Numbered from the stretch's first letter, positions 1-12,002 are shown. The stretch is 64,000 bases of DNA from Caenorhabditis remanei (GCF_010183535.1 NC_071332.1:16988001-17052000); one strand, 5' to 3'. Notes: generated by a model from the sequence alone, not told the origin. Translations and numbers: made by a program.

Positions 1-167
1 TTCCTTGCTCATCTTGAAATTTGCACTTTGAGATTGAAAGGGACAAAAATGAAAAAGAGAAATGTTCATTGATTTTATGAAAAATAAAATCTCGATACAA
101 TGAAAACGAAAACTAACATAAATTAACTTTCAAAATTCTTTAGCAGAGAAAATTTATAGCCAGTGTA

Positions 168-3100
168 CTAAAAATTATACATAACTTTATCCTTATCACT
201 TTTCTGCTCACCACCACACAACTCCACAGACGACACTGCATTCAGAAGTGTGTTCCAATCATCATCGTAATCGAGTTTATCAATAATGACTCCACCAATA
301 TTCTTATCCTTTACATATTTCATCTTCTCAACCACACTTCTCTCATTCTCGAAAAGAAACAGTTCGGGGTTTTTCGGTTCCGAAATAAATGGTGTCATCG
401 ACGCGGAATGCCATTTAGCACTAGTTTTATTCAATCCAAATCTCTCGATGTTTTTCCATGGAACTTCATAGCTGACACCATGTTTTGCAACGATCCTATA
501 TATTTCATCGTGTTCAGTAATAACGGCTTTACTGGTTTGGCTCCAATGAATTCCACGAAACGGGATAATGATGTTTAGCTTACTAGGTTGTCCAGTTTCA
601 CAGGAAAATGCATTCATTGTCCAGTCAATCGATCTATTACTGCTCGTCGAGTATAGAGGAGGTATGGGGGGTGTGATTTCATGTAGTTTAAGTGGATCTT
701 CAATTTCCAGTTCCAAAAAGTCGACGTACTTCAGAAAATCGTGGATTAGAAATTGAGATTGTGAAAACGATAGAGCCTTCACACTGACGATATATGGAAT
801 TTTTCGCAAAGAGTATTTTTCCAGCTTTTCCAGCTTATACCTCAATTCTCGAATAAAGAATATATAGTTTTCTTTTTCCAGTGGAGAATTTGGAGTCCCT
901 TTAGTCAAATGCACGCCATCAAGTTGTTGCTCAAGGATGAAATTAGTGATAGATCTGATCCATTCGCTGAAATTTAAAAAAAGCTTTGTAAGAAAGAGAA
1001 TTGAAAACAAACCTTCTTTTTTTAGAATCCGTAATCAGTGCAGGCCAGTAATCTATCGACACCATAATTTTAACATCCGACTTCATCGTTCTCACTTTGT
1101 TCTTCATATCCAAAAACGTTAATCTCTGCTCATCACTTACAAATTCCATCGTATTGTAGGAATTTACATAGACACCGTCGAAAATAATATGCGTCAACTT
1201 TTCGATTTGTTTTTCAGTGATCTTTCGATTGTTCCCTCCATGATAGTAGCCTATGACTCGTTTATAGCAAAATGGGCTGTCTGAAAAACAAATAAAAACT
1301 TGTTATACAGTGCGCGTCATAAGTTTATGCCACCCCCCCCCCCCCAAATCTGAGGTTTCTGTGAAAACAAAACGTTTTCAAGAAAAATGGTTTATACCAC
1401 TAAATTCAGCGCCTAAATAAACCTAGGTGACCAAATTTTCAGACACGTACCTCTAATAATGCGGCCCCAGCACCAAAAAGTCACTTTTTAGGCCGCGTCA
1501 AAAGTTTATGCCACCTCCGAAAAAACGAGTGAACCTCGAATTTTTTCCGCGTCTTTTCAACTTTTATCAGTTTTTTTTTGTTATTTTTCGTTGTTTTTTA
1601 ATGTTTTTCGATAGAATCGTCTGCTTCTAAAACATTTTGAGCAATTTCCCAGTTGATTTTGTCATGGTTTTTGAACTTTTTTGACTTTGGATTGAAAATC
1701 TTGAAAAATTCAAGGAGGTCCATCAGAAATTTACTTTTAGACGATGGAAGCAACAGATACCGGTTATTAATGTTGAAAAAAGAAAGAAAAACGGTTCTTG
1801 GTTGATTCTCCGAAGATTTGGATTGCTTGGAACACATGCTTCCTCAGACTGTCATTGAGGCTTTGACGGTAGTTTGGCTGAATGACATTCTACTTGTCCA
1901 GAATTGCATTTTCCTGTTGAGCAGCAGACGAAAACGCTCAACCTTGACACTAAACAACATTTTCAAGAAGTTTCAAAGCATTTCTAACAAAATTCAGATC
2001 CGGGGAACTCTCAGAACAGCGGAAGAACTTGATAATATTGGTCAAAAAGCAGATCACCGTTCCTTGATGTATATGACCTGCAAGATGATCTCGAATGACC
2101 ATCAAAGAACATTTTATGTAGGAATCATCATATTTCTTGTCAGAAGGTGCAGAGAATTGTCAACAAGGCAACCAGACTAGATCCTGCATGATGATCTGCT
2201 TTTTGATCAATATTATCAAGTTCTTCCGCTGTTCTGAGAGTTCCCCGGATCTGAATTTTGTTAGAAATGCTTTGAAACTTCTTGAAAATGTTGTTTAGTG
2301 TCAAGGTTGAGCGTTTTCGTCTGCTGCTCAACAGGAAAATGCAATTCTGGACAAGTAGAATGTCATTCAGCCAAACTACCGTCAAAGCCTCAATGACAGT
2401 CTGAGGAAGCATGTGTTCCAAGCAATTCAAATCTTCGGAGAATCAACCAAGAACCGTTTTTCTTTCTTTTTTCAACATTAATAACCGGTATCTGTTGCTT
2501 CCATCGTCTAAAAGTAAATTTCTGATGGACCTCCTTGAATTTTTCAAGATTTTCAATCCAAAGTCAAAAAAGTTCAAAAACCATGACAAAATCAACTGGG
2601 AAATTGCTAAAATGTTTTAGAAGCAGACGATTCTATCGAAAAACATTAAAAAACAACGAAAAATAACAAAAAAAACTGATAAAAGTTGAAAAGACGCGAA
2701 AAAAATTCGAGGTTCACTCGTTTTTTCGGAGGTGGCATAAACTTTTGACGCGGCCTAAAAAGTGACTTTTTGGTGCTGGGGCCGCATTATTAAAGGTACG
2801 TGTCTGAAAATTTGGTCACCTAGGTTTATTCAGGCGCTGAATTTAGTGGTATAAACCATTTTTCTTGAAAACGTTTTGTTTTCACAGAAACCTCAGATTT
2901 GGGGGGTGGCATAAACTTTTGACGCGCACTGTATAAATCAGAATACATCAGCTTACCGTTTGGAGTTTCAAATTTCTTCCAGAGTGTACCAGATATCAGA
3001 AATACAATTACACAAAACAAGAAACCAATCAAAAATCCTGTTGTGTACTTTTTGATGAGCAGGTGACGAGAATGTCTCTTGGATATTGCTCGAATTTCTT

Positions 3101-3313
3101 TCCTGGAACACAAATATTTTCAGAATCAACAAGTGTTTAGAAAAAATACTCACTCCACTGATATCATAATTAAAGCGTCTTCGGGTGGACAATGATTATA
3201 GGCTGGTGGAGCATCTTGAGCGCTGGCAATATTCATATAACGGACTTGTTGGTTACCTACAGTTTGATAGATATGTACATACGTATCAACTTGAGAAAGC
3301 ACTTACCTGACAT
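168..3313 (-). CDS. Chitinase-like (GH18, CHIL-type) membrane protein
   Basis: Five exons can be joined in frame: 3313-3307, 3256-3154, 3102-2957, 1280-1013 and 966-168, giving about 440 residues. All junctions are GT/AG and phases agree. The N-terminus is cytosolic-like, then comes one membrane anchor in exon 3 (about residues 55-75), then a GH18 fold starting at RVIGYYHGG. The catalytic signature DGxDxDxE is degraded to LDGVHLTKG, so chitin hydrolysis is not expected. C. elegans chil genes share this architecture and are induced by oomycetes; a similar role here is inference. Intron 3 holds a 1.6-kb palindromic transposon. The next gene upstream is a pseudokinase on the same strand. Start chosen because the 7-nt first exon ends in a clean donor in phase with exon 2. 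Confidence 0.85.
1308..2931. mobile_element. Palindromic Tc1/mariner-type foldback element
   Basis: The 1624-bp element begins CAGTGCGCGTCA and ends with the reverse complement, flanked by TA on both sides (1306-1307, 2932-2933), the Tc1/mariner target duplication. The arms are about 780 bp each and nearly perfect inverted copies meeting near 2090-2150. The same roughly 80-residue reading frames appear in both arms in opposite orientation. No intact transposase is visible, so it is non-autonomous. The left arm has a run of 13 C where the right arm has 6 G. It lies inside intron 3 of the chitinase-like gene, whose splice sites are untouched. Confidence 0.9.
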
Positions 3314-4149
3314 TTTCACGAAATACGTAGAACAGAACAAAAAGGGGAACTATTAATCTATTGACAGCTGATTATTCCTCAGTTATAAGAATGAGGGAGG
3401 CGAAACTTTTCTTATCATACCGGCGGAAGTTTTTTTAGTGTTAGCAATGCCGATGACTCATCAAAATATAAGCAATTCAAGTTTCTGATATAAAAATTCG
3501 AAGATGAGAGAAAACTCACAATTGTGTATACTGTACTGTATCGTCAAAATCCAAAGACCTTGTTTATTTGGTTGTTAAAAATATATTACACTATTACAGT
3601 AAACACAAGCTTTACGTCTACAATACCCCGCGGTCACAGTATTCCACAAATGTTGTATAATCAATAAATTCATCCGCGAAGACTTTATTAAAAAGAAATT
3701 AATACCATTAATAAAATAATTAGAAAGTGAACATCACAACACATTTTTACTGAATAACTTCTTGTACAAGGAGGAAGATTGCGAAACCAGAAGAACATCC
3801 TAAAAAATTATGGCATTTTTGATTAAAAATATATAAAATACCATGTACCTCTTATAGACTCAGTGCTTTCAATCCCTGCTGGGAAGAAAAATCAGGAAAA
3901 ATGATAACAGTAGAATTTCGAAGCGCGTCATTGTTTATAACAAAAATATGAGTTAAACCAATTGCTTATATTTGCTGAAGAGTAAACGAGAAAATACACA
4001 AAAAAATTATGTTATTAAAGGTGTGGGGCGTAAATAAACAATTGGGAACAAATAGACGAAAAAGATAACTATATCTGTAGGGAGCTTCTCGCCTACACAA
4101 TTTTTTGAAAAAAAAGATAATCCCAAAAAATAAAAGTTTTAAAACATAA
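3314..4149. other. Intergenic region between chitinase-like gene and kinase
   Basis: No supported exon. This AT-rich stretch holds the promoter side of the chitinase-like gene and the 3' flank of the pseudokinase. Confidence 0.5.
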
Positions 4150-5630
4150 TTATAATTTGCCACGTGCCCAATTGTTCAGTTTCTGCTGACTTGAAAATTC
4201 CTCATCAAGTTTCTCATGAACTTTCTTTACAAGCTGAAAATGCTCCATTTCAAAAAAACTCAAATACAAAAAACGTACCCGATCGCCCAATTCAGCGCTG
4301 AAAAACTCTACACATCTCGAAAAGCATGGACGCTCTTTTGGCTCAAAATTCCAACACCATTTCATGAAGTTGTATCTGAAACAGGAAATAAATAAAAGAT
4401 AATTGATTAGTTCTAGACAAAAAGTGAACCTACACGTTCGGAGTACAAAAAGTTGGCTCAGGAAGTCTCCCGCCACTTTTCAGAAACATCTCAACATCCT
4501 CAATCCTTACATCCAAATTTGGTGTTTTGCCCAGTGTGAATAGTTCATAGAGACAAACTCCAAACGACCAAACATCCGATTTCTCATCCGTCGTATTGTT
4601 TCGAAACGTCTCTGGTGCCATCCATAGCAAATGGAGAGGTGCTTCCTGGGATGCTATTCTGAAAAGTGAATCAGTGACCTAGCAGTTCTGATTCACTTAC
4701 CTATGGTATCCATTCTTATCAATTATTCTGGCTAGACCAAATCCTCCAATTCGAATGGTCTTATTCTTGGTGACATAAATATTGTGGAGAGCTAGATCCC
4801 GATGAACACACTAAAAGATCAATTGAAATCTGAAATAAAATCTGAAATTCCCACCGATAAACTGGCCAAATGACTCATCCCATTTGCTATTTGATAGGCG
4901 AACGATACAAGGTCCACGGTGTAAAGCAACGCATCTTCAACACTATCGAGTTTCCGATATTCGTCAGTTTTCATTTTATTTTCGGAGTATACAATCTGAT
5001 CTAGAAAATCAGGTCTATAATTTCTCAAGTGTCTTCCAAGATCTTCAGTGTCGGGGAACTCCAACACAATTAAGTCTCTGAATATTTAAAACTTAAAAAA
5101 GTTTTCCATATAGAACTTACAAATTGGGAACCAAACCGATTAGACCCAGAACATTTGGATGTTGTTCGAGAGAGCAAAGAATTTCTTTTTCATTACTGAA
5201 AAGTTTTTGCTGAAGATGATCATGAATTGTGGGGGCGCCTGAAAGAAAATTGTAACAGATGATACCCCAATTCACTCACTTTTCACCAGAACCAATAGCT
5301 CTAATCCGGAATTTTTCATTGTGATGACTCCTTTACGAACGATCCCAAAGCTACCTTCCTCAATTACTTCTGACATTTTCAAATTATTTTCATCAATATA
5401 CTGTTGTTTTTTATCAAGAAGAGGTTCCAACTCCAGCTTTGGTTGCTGACGGTTACTGTAAACTTATCAAAATAATATTTCAATTTTAAATTAGACATCG
5501 CTCACCTACGTTTCATCTTCATACATTTCCAAATAAGAACGCATATCACAAAAATAGTTATCCATGCCGCAAAAACTAAAACGGAAATTATAATTCGCCA
5601 ACGGTGGGGAGTTGTAAATATGTCCGGCAT
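4150..5630 (-). CDS. Receptor-type tyrosine pseudokinase (DFG Asp lost)
   Basis: Eight exons can be followed from MPDIFTTPHRW (start at 5630) to a stop at 4150. Residues about 10-35 form a membrane anchor with a very short outside part. The kinase domain follows: EEGSFGIVRKG glycine loop, VLVK lysine, helix-C glutamate in NEKEILCSLE, HRDLALHN catalytic loop, MAPE and DVWSFG. The DFG motif reads GFG (IGGFGLAR), so the magnesium-binding aspartate is missing although the HRD aspartate remains. A small intron (GTACG...TTTCAG near 4275-4230) precedes the last exon. It resembles the C. elegans old-1/flor-1 group of short receptor kinases, which neighbour chil genes there. Whether it retains activity cannot be told from sequence; a scaffold or regulatory role is likely. 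Confidence 0.8.
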
Positions 5631-5963
5631 TTTATATTACCAAACTAATATATTTCGTCTTTTATATTTGTTATACAACCGGGCAGAAGAAGGATGAGAA
5701 CGTGTTAATTTAAAATGAGCAATTGCATAGAGTTGGATAATTGTTGATGGATTCATTTCGACAGATTAAAAACAAAAAATTGTATATCTTAGGAATATGA
5801 TAGAGAGAGAAAGATCATAGTTGGTGTGTGTCATAGACAGAATTACTGATTACTCATCGTGATTAGATATTGTGTCATGTTCAAGGCGAAAAAATTAAAT
5901 GATCAATAAATATATTTAAAGCAGACCTCAACAAGAAAACAATGACAAAATAATTCAAGACTT

Positions 5964-7646
5964 TCATTTGTTATCACATGAATAATTGATTGTCTTCTTT
6001 TTCCGACTCAAACAGAAATCCTCCGTATTAATTGAATCCAGTAAAGTATCGCCATCATCGTCCATTTCAAGAGACCATATTGTGATTCCTCCCAAATTCT
6101 TGTCTATATTATATTGCACCTTCTCTTTCAAACTTCTCGGGTTTTCAAATCCCAAAAATTCTTTCTTTTCGGGGTCCCAAATATAAGGAGTTTTTGTTTC
6201 TTGATGCCATTTTGTTGACGACAGGTTCCACCCAACTGGCTCCATATCTCTCCATGAGATATAATCTCCGTCAAAATCAAATTTTCCTTCTGTTCTCGGC
6301 TTTGCAGTAAACCACATCTCTCCTTTAGCATCAATCGGACCCTCCACATTTTTCCAGTAAGCGCCGTAAAATGGTACACCCATATTCACCTTCCCAGGCT
6401 GCTTAGACGTGCATGTGTAAAGTTTCATGGTCCAGTCGACATTTGAATTTTCATACTCGCCGAGTCCAGAGTACAACGGGGATGGTGGACCAGTGTAGGC
6501 ACCCCATTTGGAGTCGAAGAATCCGTAGTACCTCACAGACCACACATTGACAAAATCAACTAGTCCCATAACTCCATTCAGATCTAGAGTGTCTCTGTAC
6601 CAGGGCCAATCGTAATTAGGAGTGACAGCGGTTAGTAGGTAAGGGTTCTCCGGGTTGCTGATTTCATCCAACACGTTCCGAATCTCCTGGAGCATTAATA
6701 CAAACGCTTCTCGATTCTCATTCTTGGTGGGCCATTTCCAAAAAATGTCCACTCCATCGACTTTATGGAGTTTGATAAATTCTTTGATTGACCTTGCAAG
6801 ATATCTGTAATCATCCACAATTATCTCAAAATTTTTACACTTGAAGATTCAACTTACTTTCGTTTCCCCTCATCAGCTGCCACTACAGGTATGTGCTGAT
6901 AATCTATTGCTCCGCCAATTGAAACCATTACTTTCAGCGCAGGTTTCAAAATGCGTGCTCGTTTCACCATTTTGTCCAATTTCTCTTTTTCTTGATACGA
7001 TGCAAAATATAAGCTTCCCATGGAGTTCATTTTGATATATCCAAAAACGATATGAGTCAACTTTTGAAGCTGACTATCGGTGACATCGCGGTCATTGGAC
7101 CCATCGTAGAAACCAACGATCCGGGTGTTGCAAGGGAAAATAGTCGGAGAATCGGTCCTTCTGGGGGTAGACGCAGTGGATGGTCGTTTTGTAATAGATG
7201 GCGTAGCGGATGGTCGCTCAGTAGGAGTTGGTGAAGGTATTGATGTAGAGGAGGTTAATATCAAAACAGGTTGCGATGAGGAAGTGGTGGGAGTTGAGAG
7301 AAAACCTGCAAGTTTTGGGATCACAATAGATTTTATACATTTTTCACCCACCCGACTGAAACAAATAGTTCTCCAAAAATGGCCATAATATTGTTGCCAA
7401 TCCCAAGGCTAGAAATCCACAGATTAACAAGACCAAAAAACCATATCCAAATCTTTTCAAATGTTTTTCGATTCCCAAAGAACCACTTCGAGGTCGTCGT
7501 TGACCCGATCTGAACTTCAAGAACAAACATTTTTCTAAAATTATTTGGAAAAACTCACTGATGCATTCGGTTTCGTCGATTAGACGTGAGAGGTTCAGAT
7601 GCAGCGGCGGAAGGCATTTCGATTGGTTTACAAACGATATTGCCAT
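5964..7646 (-). CDS. Chitinase-like (GH18, CHIL-type) membrane protein
   Basis: Exons 7646-7559, 7534-7352, 7305-6858 and 6804-5964 join in consistent phase to about 519 residues. Order: short cytosolic tail, membrane anchor (LVLLICGFLALGLATILW), a Ser/Thr/Pro-rich extracellular stalk of about 55 residues, then a GH18 domain beginning RIVGFYDG. The active-site stretch is DGVDIFWKWP where an enzyme has DGVDIDWE, so the proton-donor glutamate is replaced and hydrolysis is unlikely. It is much better preserved than the copy at 168-3313 and keeps the stalk that copy lacks. It lies between two pseudokinases on the same strand, with 333 bp to the one downstream. The start is the only ATG whose first exon keeps exon 2 in the transmembrane frame. 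Confidence 0.88.
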
Positions 7647-8017
7647 TTTTCGGCTGACCTTCTTATCAATGCTGTGTCATTTCAAATCAGTCAACTATCC
7701 GTTTCTTGATCTTTTCTCATTTTTGAAGTAAACAAGTTCTCAGAGAATAGGAAACTTACTCATTGTTTTTTTAAGAAAAAAATTTCGGAATTGGTTTTTT
7801 TCTTGAATTGAAAAGCCGCATTAAAACCACTGTGAAATAAACATTCCATACTTGAGTGTGCCTTTTAAACCCCTGTAAACCATTTTCTGAAAAATGTTAG
7901 AAATTTTTATCAAATATAGTCAAAAATCTTATGTACACTTGAGTTTTCATCGATTTTTGAAATCATAGTCGAAAATTCTTCTTTGTGATAACATGTAAAT
8001 GTCTTGAATTATTTATG
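7647..8017. other. Short intergenic region
   Basis: 371 bp between the chitinase-like gene and the next pseudokinase; AT-rich, no exon or repeat recognised. Confidence 0.5.
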
Positions 8018-9605
8018 TCATTGTCTTCTTGTCCAGTTAACTAGTTCCGCCTGTCCTCTGGATGCTTCCTCGAGTTTAATATGAATTTGTTCGAGAATGT
8101 GCACGTTAAAACGTTTCATGTGCTCCTCAAAGAAGTCCACACATTTTGAGAAAACTGGTCTTTTGAATTGATCCGCATTCCAACATGTTAGCATGAAGTC
8201 ATATCTGCAGCACAAACATTTATTAGCAAAATAAACTTTTAAAAACTCACATCTCTTGATGACAGTACTCTGGTTTCTGCAATTCACCAACTCTTTCCAA
8301 ACATTTTTTCATATCATTCAACCCATCAAATGGAGACTCTCCCAGAGAGTACAACTCGTAAAGACAAACAGCAAATGACCAAACATCCGATTGCTCAACA
8401 AATCTCGAGTCTTCTAAAGTTTCAGGCGCCCGGTGAGAGATTGGAATTTTCAAGTTGACATTGTTGATTCTGTTAAAATTAGGTTAGATGAGAACAATTC
8501 GCGTAAAATTCGAGTTACCTGTAATATGCATTGTTTCCATGTGGTCTTGCTAAACTGAAGTTCCCGATTCGAATTGTTTTGTTGGCCGTGATGAAAATGT
8601 TGCGAAGAGACAACTGTCGGTGTACGAAGCTATTTCCAGATAAACATTTCATACCAGAACAGATTTGATAAGAAATTGATAGAAGATCAAATGTACAAAA
8701 CACTTTCAAGTTGCTATCCAAGACTTGGTTATTCCAGTTGTAGCTATCCGTGTTCTGCTCATTATTCTCAACTCTTGCGTGAATTAGCTGATCGGTAAAA
8801 TCTCGAGATCCCCGGAATTGCTTGACAAACTGTAGTAGAGAACCCCCTTCACAATATTCGGAGATAATGGAAATTTGATCTCTTAAAAAAAAACGTTTTT
8901 GATCTCAGGGTTCATCTAAAAGTGCCTCTTACCCTTCCATCACATTTCCAACAAATGCTAGAATATTTGGATTTTTGTCTAGTCTTATCATCGTTAATAA
9001 TTCCTGCTTGATCATAGTTTGCTGAACCGGGTCATTGGGATCAATCATTTCTAAAATATATTTTCTATAAATTTTTAAGATTTAACAATTTATAAACTCA
9101 CTTTTCACAAAAACTCTCAAACGTCTAGCCCTATCTTCTTCGTTTCTCGGTTGCCACATTTTCATCTTTCCCCTTTGAATAGTATGACATGAAGTGGTTT
9201 GAATAGTTCTTGATATTTCCAGATTTGATGATTTTGTTTTATAAATTGGATTCACACCAGTAACATCTTCAATATCTAGAACGGTTTCTACTGGTAGCAT
9301 TGGTGTGGCAGACTCTACGTCCGTTTCTGTTTTTTGTTTGCTTCTAGAACTCCTGGCAGAAGACGTATGTTGTGAATTCAGCATGAGAATCATGCATAGT
9401 AGGAACACAACCACTACTAACATGATTAAAATTCCGACGGAGAGAAGTACAGCTATCAACTTCCATTGTTTCTCAAAATCGAAATTATTGTTCTCCCCGC
9501 TTGCGCAATTACTGAATGATTAAAATATGGAAATTTAAATATAAAATAAATTAGTTTTTACCTCAATTCCACACACAACAGAAGAATGAAAAGTAGGGAA
9601 TCCAT
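8018..9605 (-). CDS. Receptor-type tyrosine pseudokinase (HRD and DFG lost)
   Basis: Starts at 9605 with signal peptide MDSLLFILLLCVEL (exon 9605-9562), then exon 9511-9102 with a short ectodomain and a membrane helix (LIAVLLSVGILIMLVVVVFL), then four more exons to the stop at 8018. The kinase domain has VFVK (beta-3 lysine position), a helix-C glutamate (KQELL), RAPE and DVWSFA, but no glycine loop. HRD is HRQ (SFVHRQLSLRN) and DFG is NFS (IGNFSLAR). Both metal/catalytic aspartates are therefore gone and it should be catalytically dead. It is a diverged paralogue of the gene at 4150-5630, with shared exon layout and C-terminus (LVNWTRRQ versus LNNWARGKL). A C. elegans kinase plus pseudokinase pair acting together in oomycete response (OLD-1/FLOR-1) is the closest precedent I recall. 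Confidence 0.83.
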
Positions 9606-10260
9606 TGAAAATGTCTATTTATCTAGCTGTCTCTTTCAAAAACTTGGTCAAACAATCAGAAGAGACGAGTAACTTGAGAGAGAAAATAAGAACAAACAGA
9701 CAAAAAACGATTGGGTGGAAAAGAAGATATGTTAACACTGAGCAACCGTTGGAATTAGTGGTTTCCGCTTGTACCTTATCAAATCAGAAGTGATATAGGA
9801 GATAGTTGAAGAAATTAGATACGTGAGGTCGCATGTTTACGTCTTAGATGAGTCATTGAAAACAACCAGTAGAAAAAGATGATCTGTAACTTTTTAATGA
9901 GAACTATTACGAAAAAAGGATTCAAGTGTGATCTGCAGCTCCAGGAAGTTTCTGACAATTGAGATTTTAGAACCAAGACAATTAGAAACCGAAAGTGAAA
10001 AAAATCAATCAAAATTTCTGTTCAATTTTACGTGAATAGCAAAAAATGCTACATTTTTCTAAAAACGTCACGGTTTATAAAAGTCTGGTTTTCCAATGTC
10101 TGGTATCGAAATGAATGCTAAATTTCTCGGTTTCTAAACCACCCGGCCTGTAGTAAACCATAGATATACGTAGGATATACAATTCGGCTTATTTTCAGAA
10201 AAAAATGACCACCTTTGAGACGGTCTTACGGTGGGATGAAGTAAATTATGTATAACCATT
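9606..10260. other. Intergenic region
   Basis: Upstream flank of the pseudokinase; no supported exon. It probably contains that gene's promoter. Confidence 0.5.
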
Positions 10261-10622
10261 CTTTATAGAGTTTAGATTCATCATAGAGTTCAGATTCTTC
10301 ATAGAGTTCAGATTCTTCATAGAGTTCAGATTCTCATAGAGTTCAGATTCATCATAGAGTTCAGATTCTCATAGACTTCAGATTCTTCATAGAGTTCAGA
10401 TTCTTCATAGAGTTCAGATTCTTCATAGAGTTCAGATTCTTCATAGAGTTCAGATTCTTCATAGAGTTCAGATTCATCATAGAGTTCAGATTCTTCATAG
10501 AGTTCAGATTCTTCATAGAGTTCAGATTCTCATAGAGTTCAGATTCATCATAGAGTTCAGATTCTCATAGAGTTCAGATTCTTCATAGAGTTCAGATTCT
10601 TCATAGAGTTCAGATTCTCTTC
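10261..10622. repeat. 18-bp minisatellite
   Basis: About 20 tandem copies of a unit close to AGTTCAGATTCTTCATAG. Some units read TTCATCATAG or lack one TTC (TTCTCATAG), so unit length varies in 3-bp steps. It abuts a truncated non-LTR fragment. Confidence 0.95.
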
Positions 10623-11420
10623 TCGCAACCTGAAACTCAGAACTTCCCCCGATTTTCAGATCTCGGGTTTGAAACTCCCGCTGGTCAAGCATATTAGAGA
10701 TTTGGGAATATTCTTTTCGGACGACATATCATTTGCACAGCATGTCAATATCATTCTTAGGAGATCTCAATTCCGAGTGAATATGCTTTTCAACATTCTC
10801 AGGAATTCGACTATAGAAGTGTTTATCAGATGTTATACTATATATATTAGACCTATCCTCGAGTATGGAAGTACTATATTCTCACCTTGCCTCAAACATC
10901 ACATCAGGAAGATTGAGGCTATTCAAAAGTCGTTTGTTCATCGCATTTTTAGAAAGTTTGGAATCTTATATACATCCTATTTCAACGCTCTGCATATTTG
11001 TGGACTGGACTCTTTGGAGCTCCGAAGATTAGTGTCTGATTTAGTATTCATAGATAAATCAATTATCAGCAGAGAGATCTATTGTGCAAATGCCTTATTT
11101 ACTTTTATTCCGTCTGTTAAATCTTTAAGAAGACACCCATTTTATTTACGTTGTAAAATTAAAAATTGTAACAAATCTAGTTCCCAGTTCCTAACCGACC
11201 GCTCATTAAATTGTTGGAATTCTCTCCCCGTTTCTTCTTTCCCGGTTAAACCCTCCTCCCGGTCTTTTAAAACAAACTTGAAACATGTTGATTTGTCTAA
11301 ATATTTAACTTTATCTCCCCTCAATTACTAATGTTCTACTTATCCTTCTGTGTATGTTTAGCTTTGAAGTATAAGTGGCAAGTGCCCTTCTTTCAATAAA
11401 TAAATTCAAATTCATAAAAA
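10623..11420 (+). mobile_element. 5'-truncated non-LTR retrotransposon, RT C-terminal part
   Basis: The 220-residue open frame at 10669-11331 matches the region after the reverse transcriptase catalytic core of CR1-like elements: HIRDLGIFFSDD, then YIRPILEYGSTIFSP, then NCWNSLPVSSFP near the end. The catalytic YADD/FADD box lies upstream and is absent. The 3' end reads CAATAAATAAATTCAAATTC plus a short A run near 11392-11420, as expected for a target-primed insertion. Related fragments occur at 19741-22740 and 60951-61918. Confidence 0.8.
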
Positions 11421-12002
11421 AACAAAGGTAGAGCTTTATTTCATACTTGCAAACCGGGCCGGGGCGTAACTCGCTTCAAACTCAATATTGTGAGCTCAAA
11501 AATATACCAAAATGTTGATCTCAGCGAGTTCTATGTCCGTGACCCACTACGGGCCGGATGGCTATTTGTTATTGTGCCGCGGGCCGGGAAAAAGTGCCAA
11601 AAAACGCGAAAGTGGCCAAAAACACCATTCTAGCCCGGCCCGCGGCACATTACCGAATAGCCATCCGGCCCGCAGTGGGTCACGGAGATAGAACTCGTCG
11701 AGATCTACATTTTGGTATATTTTTGAGCTCATAATATTGAGTTTGAAGCGAGTTACGCGCCGGCCCGTGTCGGCCCGTTTCGGCCCGGTTTGCAAGTATG
11801 CTTCATTTTTGTAGTTAACACCTTTTTTGTACGGACACTAACAAGAGAGTTATGGTCATTTTAAGAGGACAGCTCAAAAATCAATCTATTTTGCATTGAA
11901 ATGGGACCTTTGTGAGAGAAATAACTTTGTCAATACGTAACTTGCTAGGGAGTGTCCGTACAAAAAAGGTGTCAACTACAAAAATGAAGCTCTACCTTTG
12001 TT
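11421..12002. mobile_element. Outer foldback/MITE, split by a nested element
   Basis: The terminal 16 bases AACAAAGGTAGAGCTT at 11421 are inverted at the right end (to 12002). The inner arms TGTAGTTAACACC... near 11815 and ...GGTGTCAACTACA near 11980 also pair. The left arm is interrupted by the 11442-11800 palindrome. No coding capacity. Confidence 0.75.
11442..11800. mobile_element. GC-rich palindromic MITE nested in outer foldback
   Basis: Begins CATACTTGCAAACCGGGCC and ends with its inverse, GGCCCGGTTTGCAAGTATG. Both arms carry GGGCCGGATGGCTATT and the AACTCG...GAGCTC block in inverted order. It is much richer in GC than its surroundings. A partial copy of one arm lies at about 12117-12190. 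Confidence 0.8.

Noticed and set aside
1818..2430. Pair of mirror-image frames beginning DCLEHMLPQTVIEAL and NCLEHMLPQTVIEAL
   Set aside because: They are the two arms of a palindromic transposon; no transposase motifs, so not called as genes.
168..9605. An operon of the four minus-strand genes
   Set aside because: Spacings are about 330-840 bp, larger than the usual roughly 100 bp of nematode operons, and at least two genes have their own signal or membrane starts typical of single genes.
10261..10622. CRISPR-like array
   Set aside because: Units are contiguous 18-bp tandem repeats with no unique spacers, in a eukaryotic genome.
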